NCBI GenBank assembly: GCA_036752465.1
Contig: DAIOSQ010000010.1
Span: forward strand, 1 to 24,524
Direction: 5' to 3'
Source of the DNA: DAIOSQ01 sp036752465
Lineage (GTDB): Bacteria; Pseudomonadota; Gammaproteobacteria; Legionellales; Legionellaceae
Length of the DNA stretch: 24,524 nucleotides
Part shown: positions 10,137 to 18,080 of the stretch, piece by piece
Position numbering within the stretch: the stretch's first letter is position 1
Layout of the letters: each line of letters opens with the position of its first letter
The notes under the pieces: model-generated
Database searches by the model: none
The model's input: only the letters and a program-made list of their open reading frames with translations
Told to the model about the DNA's origin: nothing
Program-made: the position numbers and the translations under genes

Positions 10137-10948
10137 CAATGACTCCTCAAGACTCGATGCCCAAGACACGGAAATGACTGTCTTAAGGCATACAACTGCG
10201 GTAAATTGATTTCGGTCACCACCAGCCCCGCACCTTGTTCAAGGCTGGCGAGTACCTTGCCCCATGGATCAACAATCATGCTGTGGCCATAGGTTTGTCG
10301 ACCATTCTCATGATAGCCGCCTTGATTGGCAGCCAGCACATAACAGAGATTTTCAATGGCACGTGCTTGTAGCAGCACTTGCCAGTGCGCAAGCCCCGTT
10401 TTTGCGGTAAATGCCGCAGGGACCACCAGAATTTGTGCCCCCTGGGCCACCAATGCACGATACAACTCAGGGAAACGCAGATCATAGCATACACTCAAAC
10501 CAATCTTACCAATAGGTGTCACTACCACCACCAGCTCAGTACCCGGGACAATGGTGCGTGACTCCTGATAAGATTCCTCGGGTGTCACATTGACATCAAA
10601 TAAATGCATTTTATCATAACGCGCCACACAAACCCCTTGATCATTGTAGACCAGTGAGCTGGCAGTAACATGCGTTTTGCTGGCATGAATAGGTAAGGTA
10701 CCAGCAACAATCCACATCTGAAAAGATCTGGCCAAATTTTGTAGGAATGCTTGTATCTCACCCTGTCCTAAGATTTCGGCAATGGCCAGTTTATCGCACT
10801 CGGCAACCCCCATAAAGGCAAAATTTTCTGGCAAGACTATTAAGACAACCCCCTGCTCACATGCCTGCGCAAATAAAGCAGGCAATTGTTTAAGGTTATC
10901 TTGCACTGTAGATCCTGAGACCAATTGCACCACCGCAACTTTTGACAT
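10136..10948 (-). CDS. Carbon-nitrogen hydrolase, Nit/deaminated glutathione amidase type
   Basis: Nitrilase-superfamily amidase. The catalytic triad is visible as Glu41 (VLPEN), Lys113 (YDKMHLFDV) and Cys154 (SVCYDLRFPELYRAL). The sequence around the cysteine and the QARAIENLCYVLAANQGG segment place it with the Nit1/Nit2/YbeM group, whose characterised members hydrolyse deaminated glutathione to 2-oxoglutarate and Cys-Gly (metabolite repair). The 270-residue length is normal. The gene lies directly upstream of tldD and is coupled to it by TGATG; this pairing is known in many proteobacteria. The exact substrate is inferred from family resemblance. Confidence 0.9.
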   Translation of the reverse strand: MSKVAVVQLVSGSTVQDNLKQLPALFAQACEQGVVLIVLPENFAFMGVAECDKLAIAEILGQGEIQAFLQNLARSFQMWIVAGTLPIHASKTHVTASSLVYNDQGVCVARYDKMHLFDVNVTPEESYQESRTIVPGTELVVVVTPIGKIGLSVCYDLRFPELYRALVAQGAQILVVPAAFTAKTGLAHWQVLLQARAIENLCYVLAANQGGYHENGRQTYGHSMIVDPWGKVLASLEQGAGLVVTEINLPQLYALRQSFPCLGHRVLRSH

Positions 10949-10986
10949 GGATTGATTCTTGTTTTGTGTAATTAAGGTCTATACTG

Positions 10987-11015
10987 ATTGTAACCGAAGA
11001 CTCTTATATTTTCAC
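10987..11015 (-). promoter_or_regulatory. Candidate promoter for the amidase-tldD operon
   Basis: On the minus strand GTGAAA (11010-11015), a 17-base spacer and TACAAT (10987-10992) lie about 40 bases upstream of the amidase start, in the divergent gap. The match is four of six at -35 and five of six at -10. Pattern only. Confidence 0.3.
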
Positions 11016-11099
11016 GACTTGATGATCCTGATCAGCAAAGGTCTCACCGGTTGCGCTTTCCGCATAAATGTTGAAACGTATTTAATGACAGGAGCTGAC

Positions 11100-11600
11100 A
11101 TGTCTTGGCGGCCACCGAACAGCATACTGAGTTTTAAAAAAATCACGGTAATTTTCTGGACTGTGTGGCTCGCCATCATGTTATGGACAGATGTGATCGG
11201 CGGCTTAGCGCAATTGGGCTGGTTGCACCGTGCTTGGGCGCCTAATACCAACTATCCTTTTTTGGTAGCATCGCTTGCGATGTACTCGCCGCCTGCTTGG
11301 CTACCCGCGGTTTTTTATGGCGGCATTATGTTGTGGGAGCTGTTAGCCACCTGGCTCTTTCTGCGTGCCAGCCTAGCGTTGCTCTGCAAGAAGCCACTGC
11401 ACATCTGGTTAGCCTACGCAACACACGCATACATTTTCAGTATTTTGCTATGGTTTGCTTTCTTTATTGCCGACCAACTGGTCATGAAATTTGACCTAGA
11501 AGCCAATCATATGGTGCAAGGTGGCATGATGCTGCTGACATTTTTAGCACTGTATCTGTTGCCTCATGAAGAAAATATAGCCATACCCCTTGAAAAGTGA
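11100..11600 (+). CDS. Small integral membrane protein with four predicted helices
   Basis: Not firmly recognised. From the ATG at 11100 (MSWRPPN), which has AGGAG about 7 bases upstream, the product has 166 residues; longer in-frame starts from 10959 lack a ribosome-binding site and are rejected. Four hydrophobic segments are visible: about 14-33 (ITVIFWTVWLAIMLW), 70-95 (FYGGIMLWELLATWLFL), 108-130 (AYIFSILLWFAFFIADQLV) and 143-160 (MMLLTFLALYLL). Polar residues within the membrane segments (WTD, WEL, IADQ) recall small predicted membrane proteins of the DUF2165 kind, but this is only a resemblance. It is followed 56 bases later by yccA on the same strand. Confidence 0.7.
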   Translation: MSWRPPNSILSFKKITVIFWTVWLAIMLWTDVIGGLAQLGWLHRAWAPNTNYPFLVASLAMYSPPAWLPAVFYGGIMLWELLATWLFLRASLALLCKKPLHIWLAYATHAYIFSILLWFAFFIADQLVMKFDLEANHMVQGGMMLLTFLALYLLPHEENIAIPLEK

Positions 11601-11618
11601 GAGAAAGTACCCTATATA
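11590..11618 (+). promoter_or_regulatory. Candidate promoter for yccA
   Basis: TTGAAA (11590-11595), a 17-base spacer and TATATA (11613-11618) overlap the end of the upstream membrane-protein gene, 38 bases before the yccA start. A second -10-like TGCTATAGAT follows at once. Transcription of yccA could thus be partly independent of the upstream gene. Pattern only. Confidence 0.3.
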
Positions 11619-11656
11619 TGCTATAGATGAAGTGACTAGACCTGGAGAAATTAGAC

Positions 11657-12337
11657 ATGAACAGACAAACCGTATCGGCCTTGAATCGCAACCGAGATTC
11701 AGCCCTCGCAACCAATAAAGTGTTGCGTAACACCTACCTATTATTAAGCTTATCGTTTATCTTTAGCGCCGTTATGGCGTATGTTTCTTTTGTGACAGGG
11801 GCACGTCCACTAAATCCGCTGCTGTTTATCGTCGGCGCCTATGGTCTTATTTTCATGACCAGCGCTTTACAAAATAGTGGTGCTGGCATAGCGTGTGTCT
11901 TCGCCTTCACAGGTTTCATGGGATATGCACTTGGCCCAATTTTAAATGCCTACATATCACATTTTGTTAATGGCCCACAGATTGTCGCCACAGCGCTCGG
12001 GGGCACCGGTATAATTTTCTTTGCTTTGTCAGGCTATACCTTAACCACAAGAACAGACTTCAGTTTTCTCAATGGCTTCTTGTTTGTGGCCATGATGGTG
12101 GCTTTTCTAGGCATGCTGGCTGGTGTATTCCTGCAATTGCCTTTTATGCAACTGGCAATATCCGCTTTATTTGTTCTGATATCTTCTGGAATGATTTTAT
12201 ACCAAACCAGTGAAATCATCCACGGAGGCGAGACAAACTACATCATGGCAACGATTAGCCTGTTTGTTTCACTGTATAACCTCTTCATCAGCTTACTTAA
12301 TTTACTGGGCGCTTTTTCTGGCAATAGCAGAGACTAA
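11657..12337 (+). CDS. yccA: Bax inhibitor-1 family membrane protein YccA (FtsH modulator)
   Basis: Inner-membrane protein of the Bax inhibitor-1 family. E. coli YccA is a substrate and inhibitor of the FtsH protease and affects degradation of SecY at jammed translocons. The 226-residue sequence follows E. coli YccA closely: TNKVLRNTYLLLSLSFIFSA near the N-terminus, AFTGFMGYALGPILNAYIS, LTTRTDFSFLNG, and the signature IIHGGETNYIMATISLFVSL near the C-terminus. About seven transmembrane helices are visible. The ATG at 11657 has GGAGA upstream. The alcohol dehydrogenase gene starts 15 bases after the stop. Confidence 0.95.
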   Translation: MNRQTVSALNRNRDSALATNKVLRNTYLLLSLSFIFSAVMAYVSFVTGARPLNPLLFIVGAYGLIFMTSALQNSGAGIACVFAFTGFMGYALGPILNAYISHFVNGPQIVATALGGTGIIFFALSGYTLTTRTDFSFLNGFLFVAMMVAFLGMLAGVFLQLPFMQLAISALFVLISSGMILYQTSEIIHGGETNYIMATISLFVSLYNLFISLLNLLGAFSGNSRD

Positions 12338-12351
12338 AAAAGAAGACAACC

Positions 12352-13401
12352 ATGCCCACATCGCGAGGCTTTGCTGGATTTGATGCACACTCTCCCCTGA
12401 GATATTACGAATTCTCACGCAGAGCTCCTCGCAGAAGCGATGTTCATATTAAAATAAACTATTGTGGGGTATGTCATTCCGATCTGCACTCAGTGAAAAA
12501 CGAGTGGCAAGGTGCGAGGTATCCCATGGTACCAGGGCATGAAATTATTGGCGAGGTCATTGCAATCGGTGCTGGGGTCAGTACAGTCAAGATAGGTGAT
12601 ACCGTGGGGGTCGGTTGTATGGTGGGCTCTTGCCAGAGCTGTCATTATTGCCATGAACACCTTGAGCAATATTGTGAGTCACAAGCCATTTTTACTTACA
12701 ATAGCGTCGATTTTGATAAAACCATCACGAAGGGGGGCTACGCCAGCGATATCGTGGTGCATGAAAATTTTGTCTTTGCTATCCCCACGCACTTAGATCC
12801 AGCCAAAGCCGCCCCTTTGCTTTGTGCGGGCATCACCACCTATTCCCCACTCAAACATTGGAACATTGGTAAACAAGACACTGTTGGTATTGTAGGCTTA
12901 GGTGGCTTGGGACATATGGCCATTAAATTTGCACGACAGATGGGCGCGTATGTGGTCATGCTCACCGGCAATCCCAACAAACAACAAGATGCACTGCGCC
13001 TGGGTGCGCATGAAGTGATTCTAATGGAAGATGAGAGCACGCTGGCACAGCATCAAAATCGCTTTGATTTCATGCTCAATACCGCACCTGGCTTGCATAA
13101 TATCGATGCCTACTTAGCCTTACTAAAACCGCAGAAAACGCTCTGCTTGCTAGGCATATCACCTGAAGCTTTGTCGTTAAGCCCTGGTCAAATAATCTTC
13201 GGTCGCAAGCAACTGGCAGGCTCCTTAATAGGAGGCACCACAGAAACCCAAGAAATGCTGCAATATTGTGGTACGCACAACATCAGCTGTGACGTCGAGG
13301 TCATCGCCATGTCTGAAATCAACAACGCTTATGAGCGTATGCTGCACGGCGATGTTAAGTATCGCTTTGTCATTGATATGGCAACTCTTAGCGATGAATA
13401 A
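12352..13401 (+). CDS. Zinc-dependent NAD(P) alcohol/aldehyde dehydrogenase, YahK-like
   Basis: Medium-chain dehydrogenase/reductase that most likely reduces aldehydes with NADPH. It tracks E. coli YahK (349 residues) along its whole length. Catalytic zinc ligands: Cys41 and His63-Glu64 (CGVCHSD and VPGHE), plus the cysteine of LLCAGITTYSPLKHW. Structural zinc ligands: Cys94, Cys97, Cys100 and Cys108. The nucleotide site is GLGGLGHMAIKFARQMGA. The C-terminal MLHGDVKYRFVID is typical of the cinnamyl-alcohol-dehydrogenase group. The start has AGAAG close upstream. It follows yccA by 14 bases and may be co-transcribed. Native substrate is unknown; detoxification of reactive aldehydes is a family-based guess. 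Confidence 0.92.
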   Translation: MPTSRGFAGFDAHSPLRYYEFSRRAPRRSDVHIKINYCGVCHSDLHSVKNEWQGARYPMVPGHEIIGEVIAIGAGVSTVKIGDTVGVGCMVGSCQSCHYCHEHLEQYCESQAIFTYNSVDFDKTITKGGYASDIVVHENFVFAIPTHLDPAKAAPLLCAGITTYSPLKHWNIGKQDTVGIVGLGGLGHMAIKFARQMGAYVVMLTGNPNKQQDALRLGAHEVILMEDESTLAQHQNRFDFMLNTAPGLHNIDAYLALLKPQKTLCLLGISPEALSLSPGQIIFGRKQLAGSLIGGTTETQEMLQYCGTHNISCDVEVIAMSEINNAYERMLHGDVKYRFVIDMATLSDE

Positions 13402-13424
13402 TACCACTCTGTCCGACTGTACAA

Positions 13425-13784
13425 TCACATCTCCATGACAAACATTAGGTCAGAGCTTCCAGAGCTCTCAAAGCTTTCACTGGTAGTTAACGTCTGACCA
13501 CTTTGTTCTTCTTCTATATGATTGGCAGAGAATAACCCACATGTGACTAACGCACCAGGTTTGGTATTACGCTGAAGATCCACGGCCTTAGATTCGGTTC
13601 TGTTTGCGTCACACTGATTCGAGTCTTCTTCCTCCAAATCAAGAAAATGCCCCCAATCACTTTCCTCTAGTTCCTCAAGTTTAGTAGCTTCATCAGCGTA
13701 TGCTTGCAACTGACGCGGTTGCAATTTCTCTGGACTGCTGATACCACCTGATGTTTCTTTTTGTTCTAAATTTGACTTTTCCAT
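13425..13784 (-). CDS. Short acidic orphan protein, possible secreted effector
   Basis: Not recognised. From the ATG at 13784 it has 119 residues; a GTG at 13796 would add four. The sequence is hydrophilic, rich in Glu, Ser, Gln and Thr, with acidic runs (LEELEESDWGHFLDLEEEDS and HIEEEQSG) and no transmembrane segment or signal peptide, so it is probably largely disordered. The C-terminal 20 residues are Ser/Glu-rich and end in a hydrophobic LMFVMEM. Acidic E-block patches and small polar C-terminal residues are features described for Dot/Icm type IV substrates, but composition alone is weak evidence. It is transcribed alone, convergent with the alcohol dehydrogenase and 124 bases from korB. 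Its coding status is probable, not certain. Confidence 0.6.
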   Translation of the reverse strand: MEKSNLEQKETSGGISSPEKLQPRQLQAYADEATKLEELEESDWGHFLDLEEEDSNQCDANRTESKAVDLQRNTKPGALVTCGLFSANHIEEEQSGQTLTTSESFESSGSSDLMFVMEM

Positions 13785-13908
13785 GAATAAATTCACTTAT
13801 ATGATTTCAAAAGGTGCATTTTACTGGATTAGCCAACTAAAGCAAGAGATGATCACGCTTCCGCACAAAATCAATCGTTCCTAACACCCCAAGTACGGGA
13901 TTGCTGCC

Positions 13909-14877
13909 TTAGATGTCTTGCCAACACGCGCGCACACGGTATAAATCCTTAAGTGATGCGGTAGGTTGAGGCATTTGGTGGGTCGGATAGAGATCTTTTT
14001 CTGCCTGATAAAATATACCTAGCGGTACCGGCAACGCTGGGAACTGACATTTTGCCAAAGCAATTGCTGCTGTAAAATTGTTCACATCGTGATGATATGC
14101 TTGTCCGTGTTGATATGGCATCCGGGTAAACCCAGTGGATGAATACACCAGCATCTCTTCATGGTCTATACCGAATTGCAGTGGCGCTTGGTCTGCCAAC
14201 AAAACCGTATTGGCTTTGCGGTGGTCTTTTAAAGCAAAGCCATCAAACGCCCCATGATTGAATATATTGCAATCTTGGTAAATTTCAATCAAAGATGTGC
14301 CTGAGTGCTCATAAGCTGCTTTTAACACAGCTTGTAAATGGGTCGGATCTTTATCCACCGCCCGTGCCACGAATGTAGCACCCGCCGCTAATGCCAACAG
14401 CAATGGATTGATGGGTTCCTGCTTAAGCCCCTGCGGCGATGTTTTGGTAACCTGTCCAGGTTGCGAAGTCGGCGAATATTGTCCTTTGGTTAAACCATAT
14501 ACTTGATTGTTGATCAACAAAATATTGATATTGACGTTTCGTCGCAAGCAGTGAATAAAATGATTGCCGCCAATACTTAAAGCGTCGCCGTCACCGGTAA
14601 TCACCCAGACGGACAAATCATCGCGCATTAATTTCAAACCAGTAGCCACCGCAGTTGCGCGACCATGAATGGTATGAAAGCCATAGGTATTCATGTAATA
14701 CGGTAACCGCCCTGCGCAACCAATTCCCGAAACAAACACATGTTTTTCCGGAGGCAAGCCTAACTCCGGCAATAACCGTTGCAAAGCTGCTAAAATTGCA
14801 TAATCACCACACCCCGGACACCACCTGACTTCGTTTTGATTGACAAAGTCTTCACGTTTATACACTGGCTGATGCAT
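13909..14877 (-). CDS. korB: 2-oxoacid:ferredoxin oxidoreductase, beta subunit
   Basis: Thiamine-diphosphate and iron-sulfur subunit of a 2-oxoglutarate-type ferredoxin oxidoreductase, which decarboxylates the 2-oxoacid to its acyl-CoA while reducing ferredoxin. From the ATG at 14877 (GGAG 8 bases upstream) it has 322 residues; the open frame runs further up but is inside korA. Cluster-ligand cysteines are Cys20 and Cys23 (WCPGCGDY), Cys54 (GIGCAGR) and Cys203 (YQDCNIFN). The ThDP motif is GDGDALSIGGNH (95-106), with LINNQVYGLTKGQYSPTS typical of KorB. It overlaps korA by 20 bases, which implies coupled, equimolar expression. Substrate (2-oxoglutarate or a related 2-oxoacid) is inferred from the two-subunit type. 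Confidence 0.93.
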   Translation of the reverse strand: MHQPVYKREDFVNQNEVRWCPGCGDYAILAALQRLLPELGLPPEKHVFVSGIGCAGRLPYYMNTYGFHTIHGRATAVATGLKLMRDDLSVWVITGDGDALSIGGNHFIHCLRRNVNINILLINNQVYGLTKGQYSPTSQPGQVTKTSPQGLKQEPINPLLLALAAGATFVARAVDKDPTHLQAVLKAAYEHSGTSLIEIYQDCNIFNHGAFDGFALKDHRKANTVLLADQAPLQFGIDHEEMLVYSSTGFTRMPYQHGQAYHHDVNNFTAAIALAKCQFPALPVPLGIFYQAEKDLYPTHQMPQPTASLKDLYRVRACWQDI

Positions 14878-16681
14878 GCGATAACTCCGCTTGTAAGGCA
14901 TTAAAAATTGTGCTTGCCGAAAAAGGTTGACCACTACACTGCGTGATCGCCTGAGCATCTACCAAAAAATGCCCTCGGATCATCTGACATAATTGTCCGG
15001 AGTTTAATTCCGCCACAAATACTTGAGGGTACGCTTTGAGGATTCTGCCCAAATCAGCTGGCAGGGGATTTAAATGACGCAAGTGCAACAGCGCGATCCG
15101 CAAACCCGCTGCTGAGCATAGCTGCAAGGCTGCTTGTAAACTGCCATAGGTACTGCCCCACCCTACCAGTAACACGGCTGCATGCTCATGACCTTCTATG
15201 CGTAACGGTGCGTATAAGCGCGTGACGTTAGCAATTTTCTGTGCGCGGGTCTTGACCATGGTTTGGTGATTGCTGGCGTCATAACTCACCCGCCCCTCCT
15301 CTCCCTGTTTTTCAAGCCCTCCCAATTGGTGGATCAAGCCCGGGGTGCCCGGAATATTCCAGCTGCGTGCCAAATATTGATCACGCAAATAAGGTTTGGC
15401 AAATTGGTTAAATGACCATTGTGGCACAGCAATATCATCCACATCGGGAATTTGCCATGGCTCTGCAGCATTCACAATATAGGCGTCTAATAAAACAATC
15501 ACCGGAGACATCGCCGCTATGGCAATTGTAAACGCCTCAAGCATGGTCTTAAAACAATCCACCGGTGAAGTTGCTGCCAGCACCGGTAAGGGAGCTTCGC
15601 CGTGCCGACCAAACATCGCTTGATACAAATCGCTTTGGCTAGTTTTGGTAGGCATGCCAGTAGACGCTCCAGCGCGCTGCACATCTACCACTACCAAAGG
15701 GAGCTCGCTCACTACCGCCAATCCCAAACTTTCGCTTTTTAGATCAAACCCTGGACCAGAAGTAAATGTTACCGCCAAGCGTCCACCAAAAGCAGCCCCC
15801 AAACAAGCGCAAATTGCCGCAATTTCATCTTCTGCTTGCAATAAAGTTACACCAAACGCTTGCAGCTTGGCACACTCATGCAATATACCGGACGCTGGCG
15901 TGATCGGGTAGCCAGCAACTAAGAGAGGTTGATTGGTTTTGACTGCTAGGGTTGCTAACGCCATAGATACCGCTTCTACCCCTGTTATCTGTCGATATTC
16001 GCCAGCTGGCCTATCCACCCCGCCCAACATATATTGCGCGCGGGCAAGCTCAAGAGTCTCGGCATAATGATAGCCGGCAAGCAATGCCAAACGATTGGCA
16101 GTCGCCGATACCGTTGCTTTTTTAAATTTTTTATTGATAAACGCCAACGAACTGTCCATAGTTAAATCAAATAACCACAACACTATCCCTAACACATAAA
16201 AATTCTTGGCTTTTTTTGCCTGCGCATGACTTATTTCAAGCGCTTTGAGTGCTGCTAACGTATGACTGACCAATGGCAATGACAGCACTTGATAACGATC
16301 TTTGACCTCATCAAAAAAACCTGCTGACAGTCCTGCTTTTTCCCAGTCTTTGCTTTGCATGTTATCTGCATTGACAATCAACAACCCGCCCTCGTTAAGA
16401 AAACTCAAAGAATGTTTTAAGGCTGCCGGATTGAGTGCCACCAATACATCTAAGGACTCACCTGCGGTAAAAATCGCGTGCTCTGCCATTGCTAGTTGAA
16501 AGCCAGATACGCCAGCAACCGTGCCAGCAGGGGCACGAATTTCGGCAGGAAAGTCAGGTAAAGTTCTGACATCCTTGCCAGTCATAGCAGCTGTTATCGT
16601 CAGTTGTTCACCCACAATTTGCACACCGTCGCCAGAATCTCCGGTGATGCGAATCACGATTTCTTCTGTCAATTTAACCAT
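14858..16681 (-). CDS. korA: 2-oxoacid:ferredoxin oxidoreductase, alpha subunit with fused gamma domain
   Basis: Partner of KorB. The N-terminal ~190 residues are the gamma domain (IRITGDSGDGVQIVGEQLT, then LVALNPAALKHSL). The alpha domain follows, with the substrate-binding motif YPITPAS starting at residue 258 and the well-conserved stretch VDVQRAGASTGMPTKTSQSD. A C-terminal domain II (VLLVGWGSTYGSLQAAL) completes the two-subunit Kor architecture. Two ATGs are possible, 16711 and 16681. The second is preferred: it has a weak AAGAG upstream, starts about 11 residues before GDSGDG, and a candidate promoter would begin transcription near 16716, leaving no leader for the first. No KorC/D or ferredoxin gene is in the window. 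Confidence 0.92.
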   Translation of the reverse strand: MVKLTEEIVIRITGDSGDGVQIVGEQLTITAAMTGKDVRTLPDFPAEIRAPAGTVAGVSGFQLAMAEHAIFTAGESLDVLVALNPAALKHSLSFLNEGGLLIVNADNMQSKDWEKAGLSAGFFDEVKDRYQVLSLPLVSHTLAALKALEISHAQAKKAKNFYVLGIVLWLFDLTMDSSLAFINKKFKKATVSATANRLALLAGYHYAETLELARAQYMLGGVDRPAGEYRQITGVEAVSMALATLAVKTNQPLLVAGYPITPASGILHECAKLQAFGVTLLQAEDEIAAICACLGAAFGGRLAVTFTSGPGFDLKSESLGLAVVSELPLVVVDVQRAGASTGMPTKTSQSDLYQAMFGRHGEAPLPVLAATSPVDCFKTMLEAFTIAIAAMSPVIVLLDAYIVNAAEPWQIPDVDDIAVPQWSFNQFAKPYLRDQYLARSWNIPGTPGLIHQLGGLEKQGEEGRVSYDASNHQTMVKTRAQKIANVTRLYAPLRIEGHEHAAVLLVGWGSTYGSLQAALQLCSAAGLRIALLHLRHLNPLPADLGRILKAYPQVFVAELNSGQLCQMIRGHFLVDAQAITQCSGQPFSASTIFNALQAELSHASASV

Positions 16682-16722
16682 TGTAGAGATCTCTTTGTCA
16701 GCATCAACCATTTGAGCTTAGC

Positions 16723-16750
16723 AGTATTTTTGGCAATTTGTCTAATGCAA
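16723..16750 (-). promoter_or_regulatory. Candidate promoter for korAB
   Basis: On the minus strand TTGCAT (16745-16750), a 16-base spacer and AATACT (16723-16728). It lies 41 bases above the preferred korA ATG. Its -35 hexamer is the same as that of the stronger promoter before the 1020-residue gene. Pattern only. Confidence 0.3.
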
Positions 16751-16896
16751 ACAAGCCTTATCTTGGGTATATACTGATACTAGCTGCAGATACTTGCATC
16801 AGATGATGCGATCTTGGTTGCCACACTCATCGTTCTCAACTGAATAAACATGAAAAACGCAGTTGCCATCGTCGCGAGCGGTCAAGATGTGATGTC

Positions 16897-16927
16897 TTCT
16901 TTTTTTGATCACCTACCTGTCGAACGT
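16897..16927. repeat. 31-base direct repeat, copy 1 (3' side of the OPR-like/Smr gene)
   Basis: Shares 30 of 31 bases with the copy at 18081-18111, same orientation, core GATCACCTACC. In the gene's direction this copy holds the last codons (Arg-Ser-Thr-Gly-Arg), the stop and 12 bases of 3' flank with an A-run. Confidence 0.9.
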
Positions 16928-18009
16928 GGTACCGAAGCTCCCTTTTGGGGGCCATGCTTGGCCGCGGTGCCACCCGATCTAGATACATCTTTAAACATCC
17001 TATTGAGATGATTTATGCCTTGAGCACCACCACCATGCCGACCATCTGGTGCCGATCGTGACGAGGAGGGGCGTTCAGCACGTTTGGGGGCTACTTCAAT
17101 CCAACCCTCGGTGTCACCACTTGCATCGTTTGTCATCGAGACAGCAGCCACTTTTTCTGTCGACCGCATCGCAACAGGCGTGTTGAAAACCAATGAACCT
17201 TGATCTGCAGACCATGTAACCGATGCATGATCTAACGTCGCTAAGTGCTCGGATACCATGTCACGCATGATGCCTCGATGTGCCATACGGCTATGTGAAC
17301 CTCGACCGCTAATAATACCCTTCATGCATCCCTGACGTAGCGCATCATCCGTCACCATGGTTTGTAATAATAACTTCGCACACAGGTAATCCAAACCATG
17401 CAAATCAAGCATGCCACCACCCTGAACCTGGTGCTCTTGAAGTCGACGGACCAACAGTTCACACACCTCGTCAGCACTGTATGCCGATTTTGCAACGGGA
17501 AGATCAGTAAAAAACCGTTGCAGGGTCGCTAATGGTATGTCTGTAGAGCTGTTTTTGGCTAATTGCACATAACTGACCACGCATTGATACCATGCCAAAC
17601 GATCCGCATCAAAATCAATGGCCGTAAATTTGGCCTCAAGGGCAACTAATGTATCGCTTACCTCAGTCTGGAGGTAACTCATCTTCTGCAGACCATACAG
17701 CGCATTGCCAATCGCCTGAGCATCCAGTCTCGCGTCTGAAACATGCATTTTTATGGTCAGTTGTCGCAAAATCAAGGTCACAGCCCTTTCATCCGCTGTC
17801 AGTCCTTTTAACCCCTTCAGACAACGTCCAATACTAATGCTCTGCCAATCCTGCTCTCTCGACCGTGCAATATCTTCGGAAATTTGCGCAAGATCCTCTA
17901 AAAATAACCTCCTGGTTTGATAACCATGTGCCCCTGGACTACGGTAGCAATCGATCAGTTTATGATTTTTATCATCCATCCAACCACAGATTTCTTTAAC
18001 ACTTCGCAT
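16909..18009 (-). CDS. OPR-like helical-repeat protein with C-terminal Smr domain
   Basis: No gene name recognised, but the architecture is readable. From the ATG at 18009 it has 366 residues. Residues 55-195 hold about four helical repeats of 38-44 residues: IGRCLKGLKGLT (60-71) aligns with IGNALYGLQKMS (100-111), and LDAQAIGNALYGLQ (95-108) with FDADRLAWYQCVV (133-145) and YSADEVCELLVRRL (177-190). This pattern resembles octotricopeptide (OPR) repeats, which bind RNA in algal organelles and also occur in some intracellular bacteria. Residues ~199-262 are an Smr domain: LDLHG (201-205) with Asp202/His204, and ISGRGSHS (233-240) as the TGxG-type loop; Smr domains are often nucleases. The last ~100 residues are basic, Ser/Gly-rich and probably disordered. 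A 29-residue upstream extension is AT-rich and rejected. Likely role is RNA binding or cleavage, in the cell or after export; this is inference. Confidence 0.75.
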   Translation of the reverse strand: MRSVKEICGWMDDKNHKLIDCYRSPGAHGYQTRRLFLEDLAQISEDIARSREQDWQSISIGRCLKGLKGLTADERAVTLILRQLTIKMHVSDARLDAQAIGNALYGLQKMSYLQTEVSDTLVALEAKFTAIDFDADRLAWYQCVVSYVQLAKNSSTDIPLATLQRFFTDLPVAKSAYSADEVCELLVRRLQEHQVQGGGMLDLHGLDYLCAKLLLQTMVTDDALRQGCMKGIISGRGSHSRMAHRGIMRDMVSEHLATLDHASVTWSADQGSLVFNTPVAMRSTEKVAAVSMTNDASGDTEGWIEVAPKRAERPSSSRSAPDGRHGGGAQGINHLNRMFKDVSRSGGTAAKHGPQKGASVPRSTGR

Positions 18010-18080
18010 CGCAATCAACTCACATAAGTATAAAAATTGGCATATTATTACATAAATAAACTCAAAATAGTAACAATATA

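Noticed and set aside
10959..11099. 47-residue upstream extension of the small membrane protein
   Set aside because: No ribosome-binding site for the earlier starts and no resemblance to a signal or domain; the ATG at 11100 has a clear AGGAG. The stretch lies in the divergent promoter region.
16795..16812. GCATC-AGAT-GATGC hairpin between the OPR-like/Smr gene and korA
   Set aside because: A five-pair stem without a T-run on either strand; it lies upstream of korA and does not overlap a recognisable promoter.
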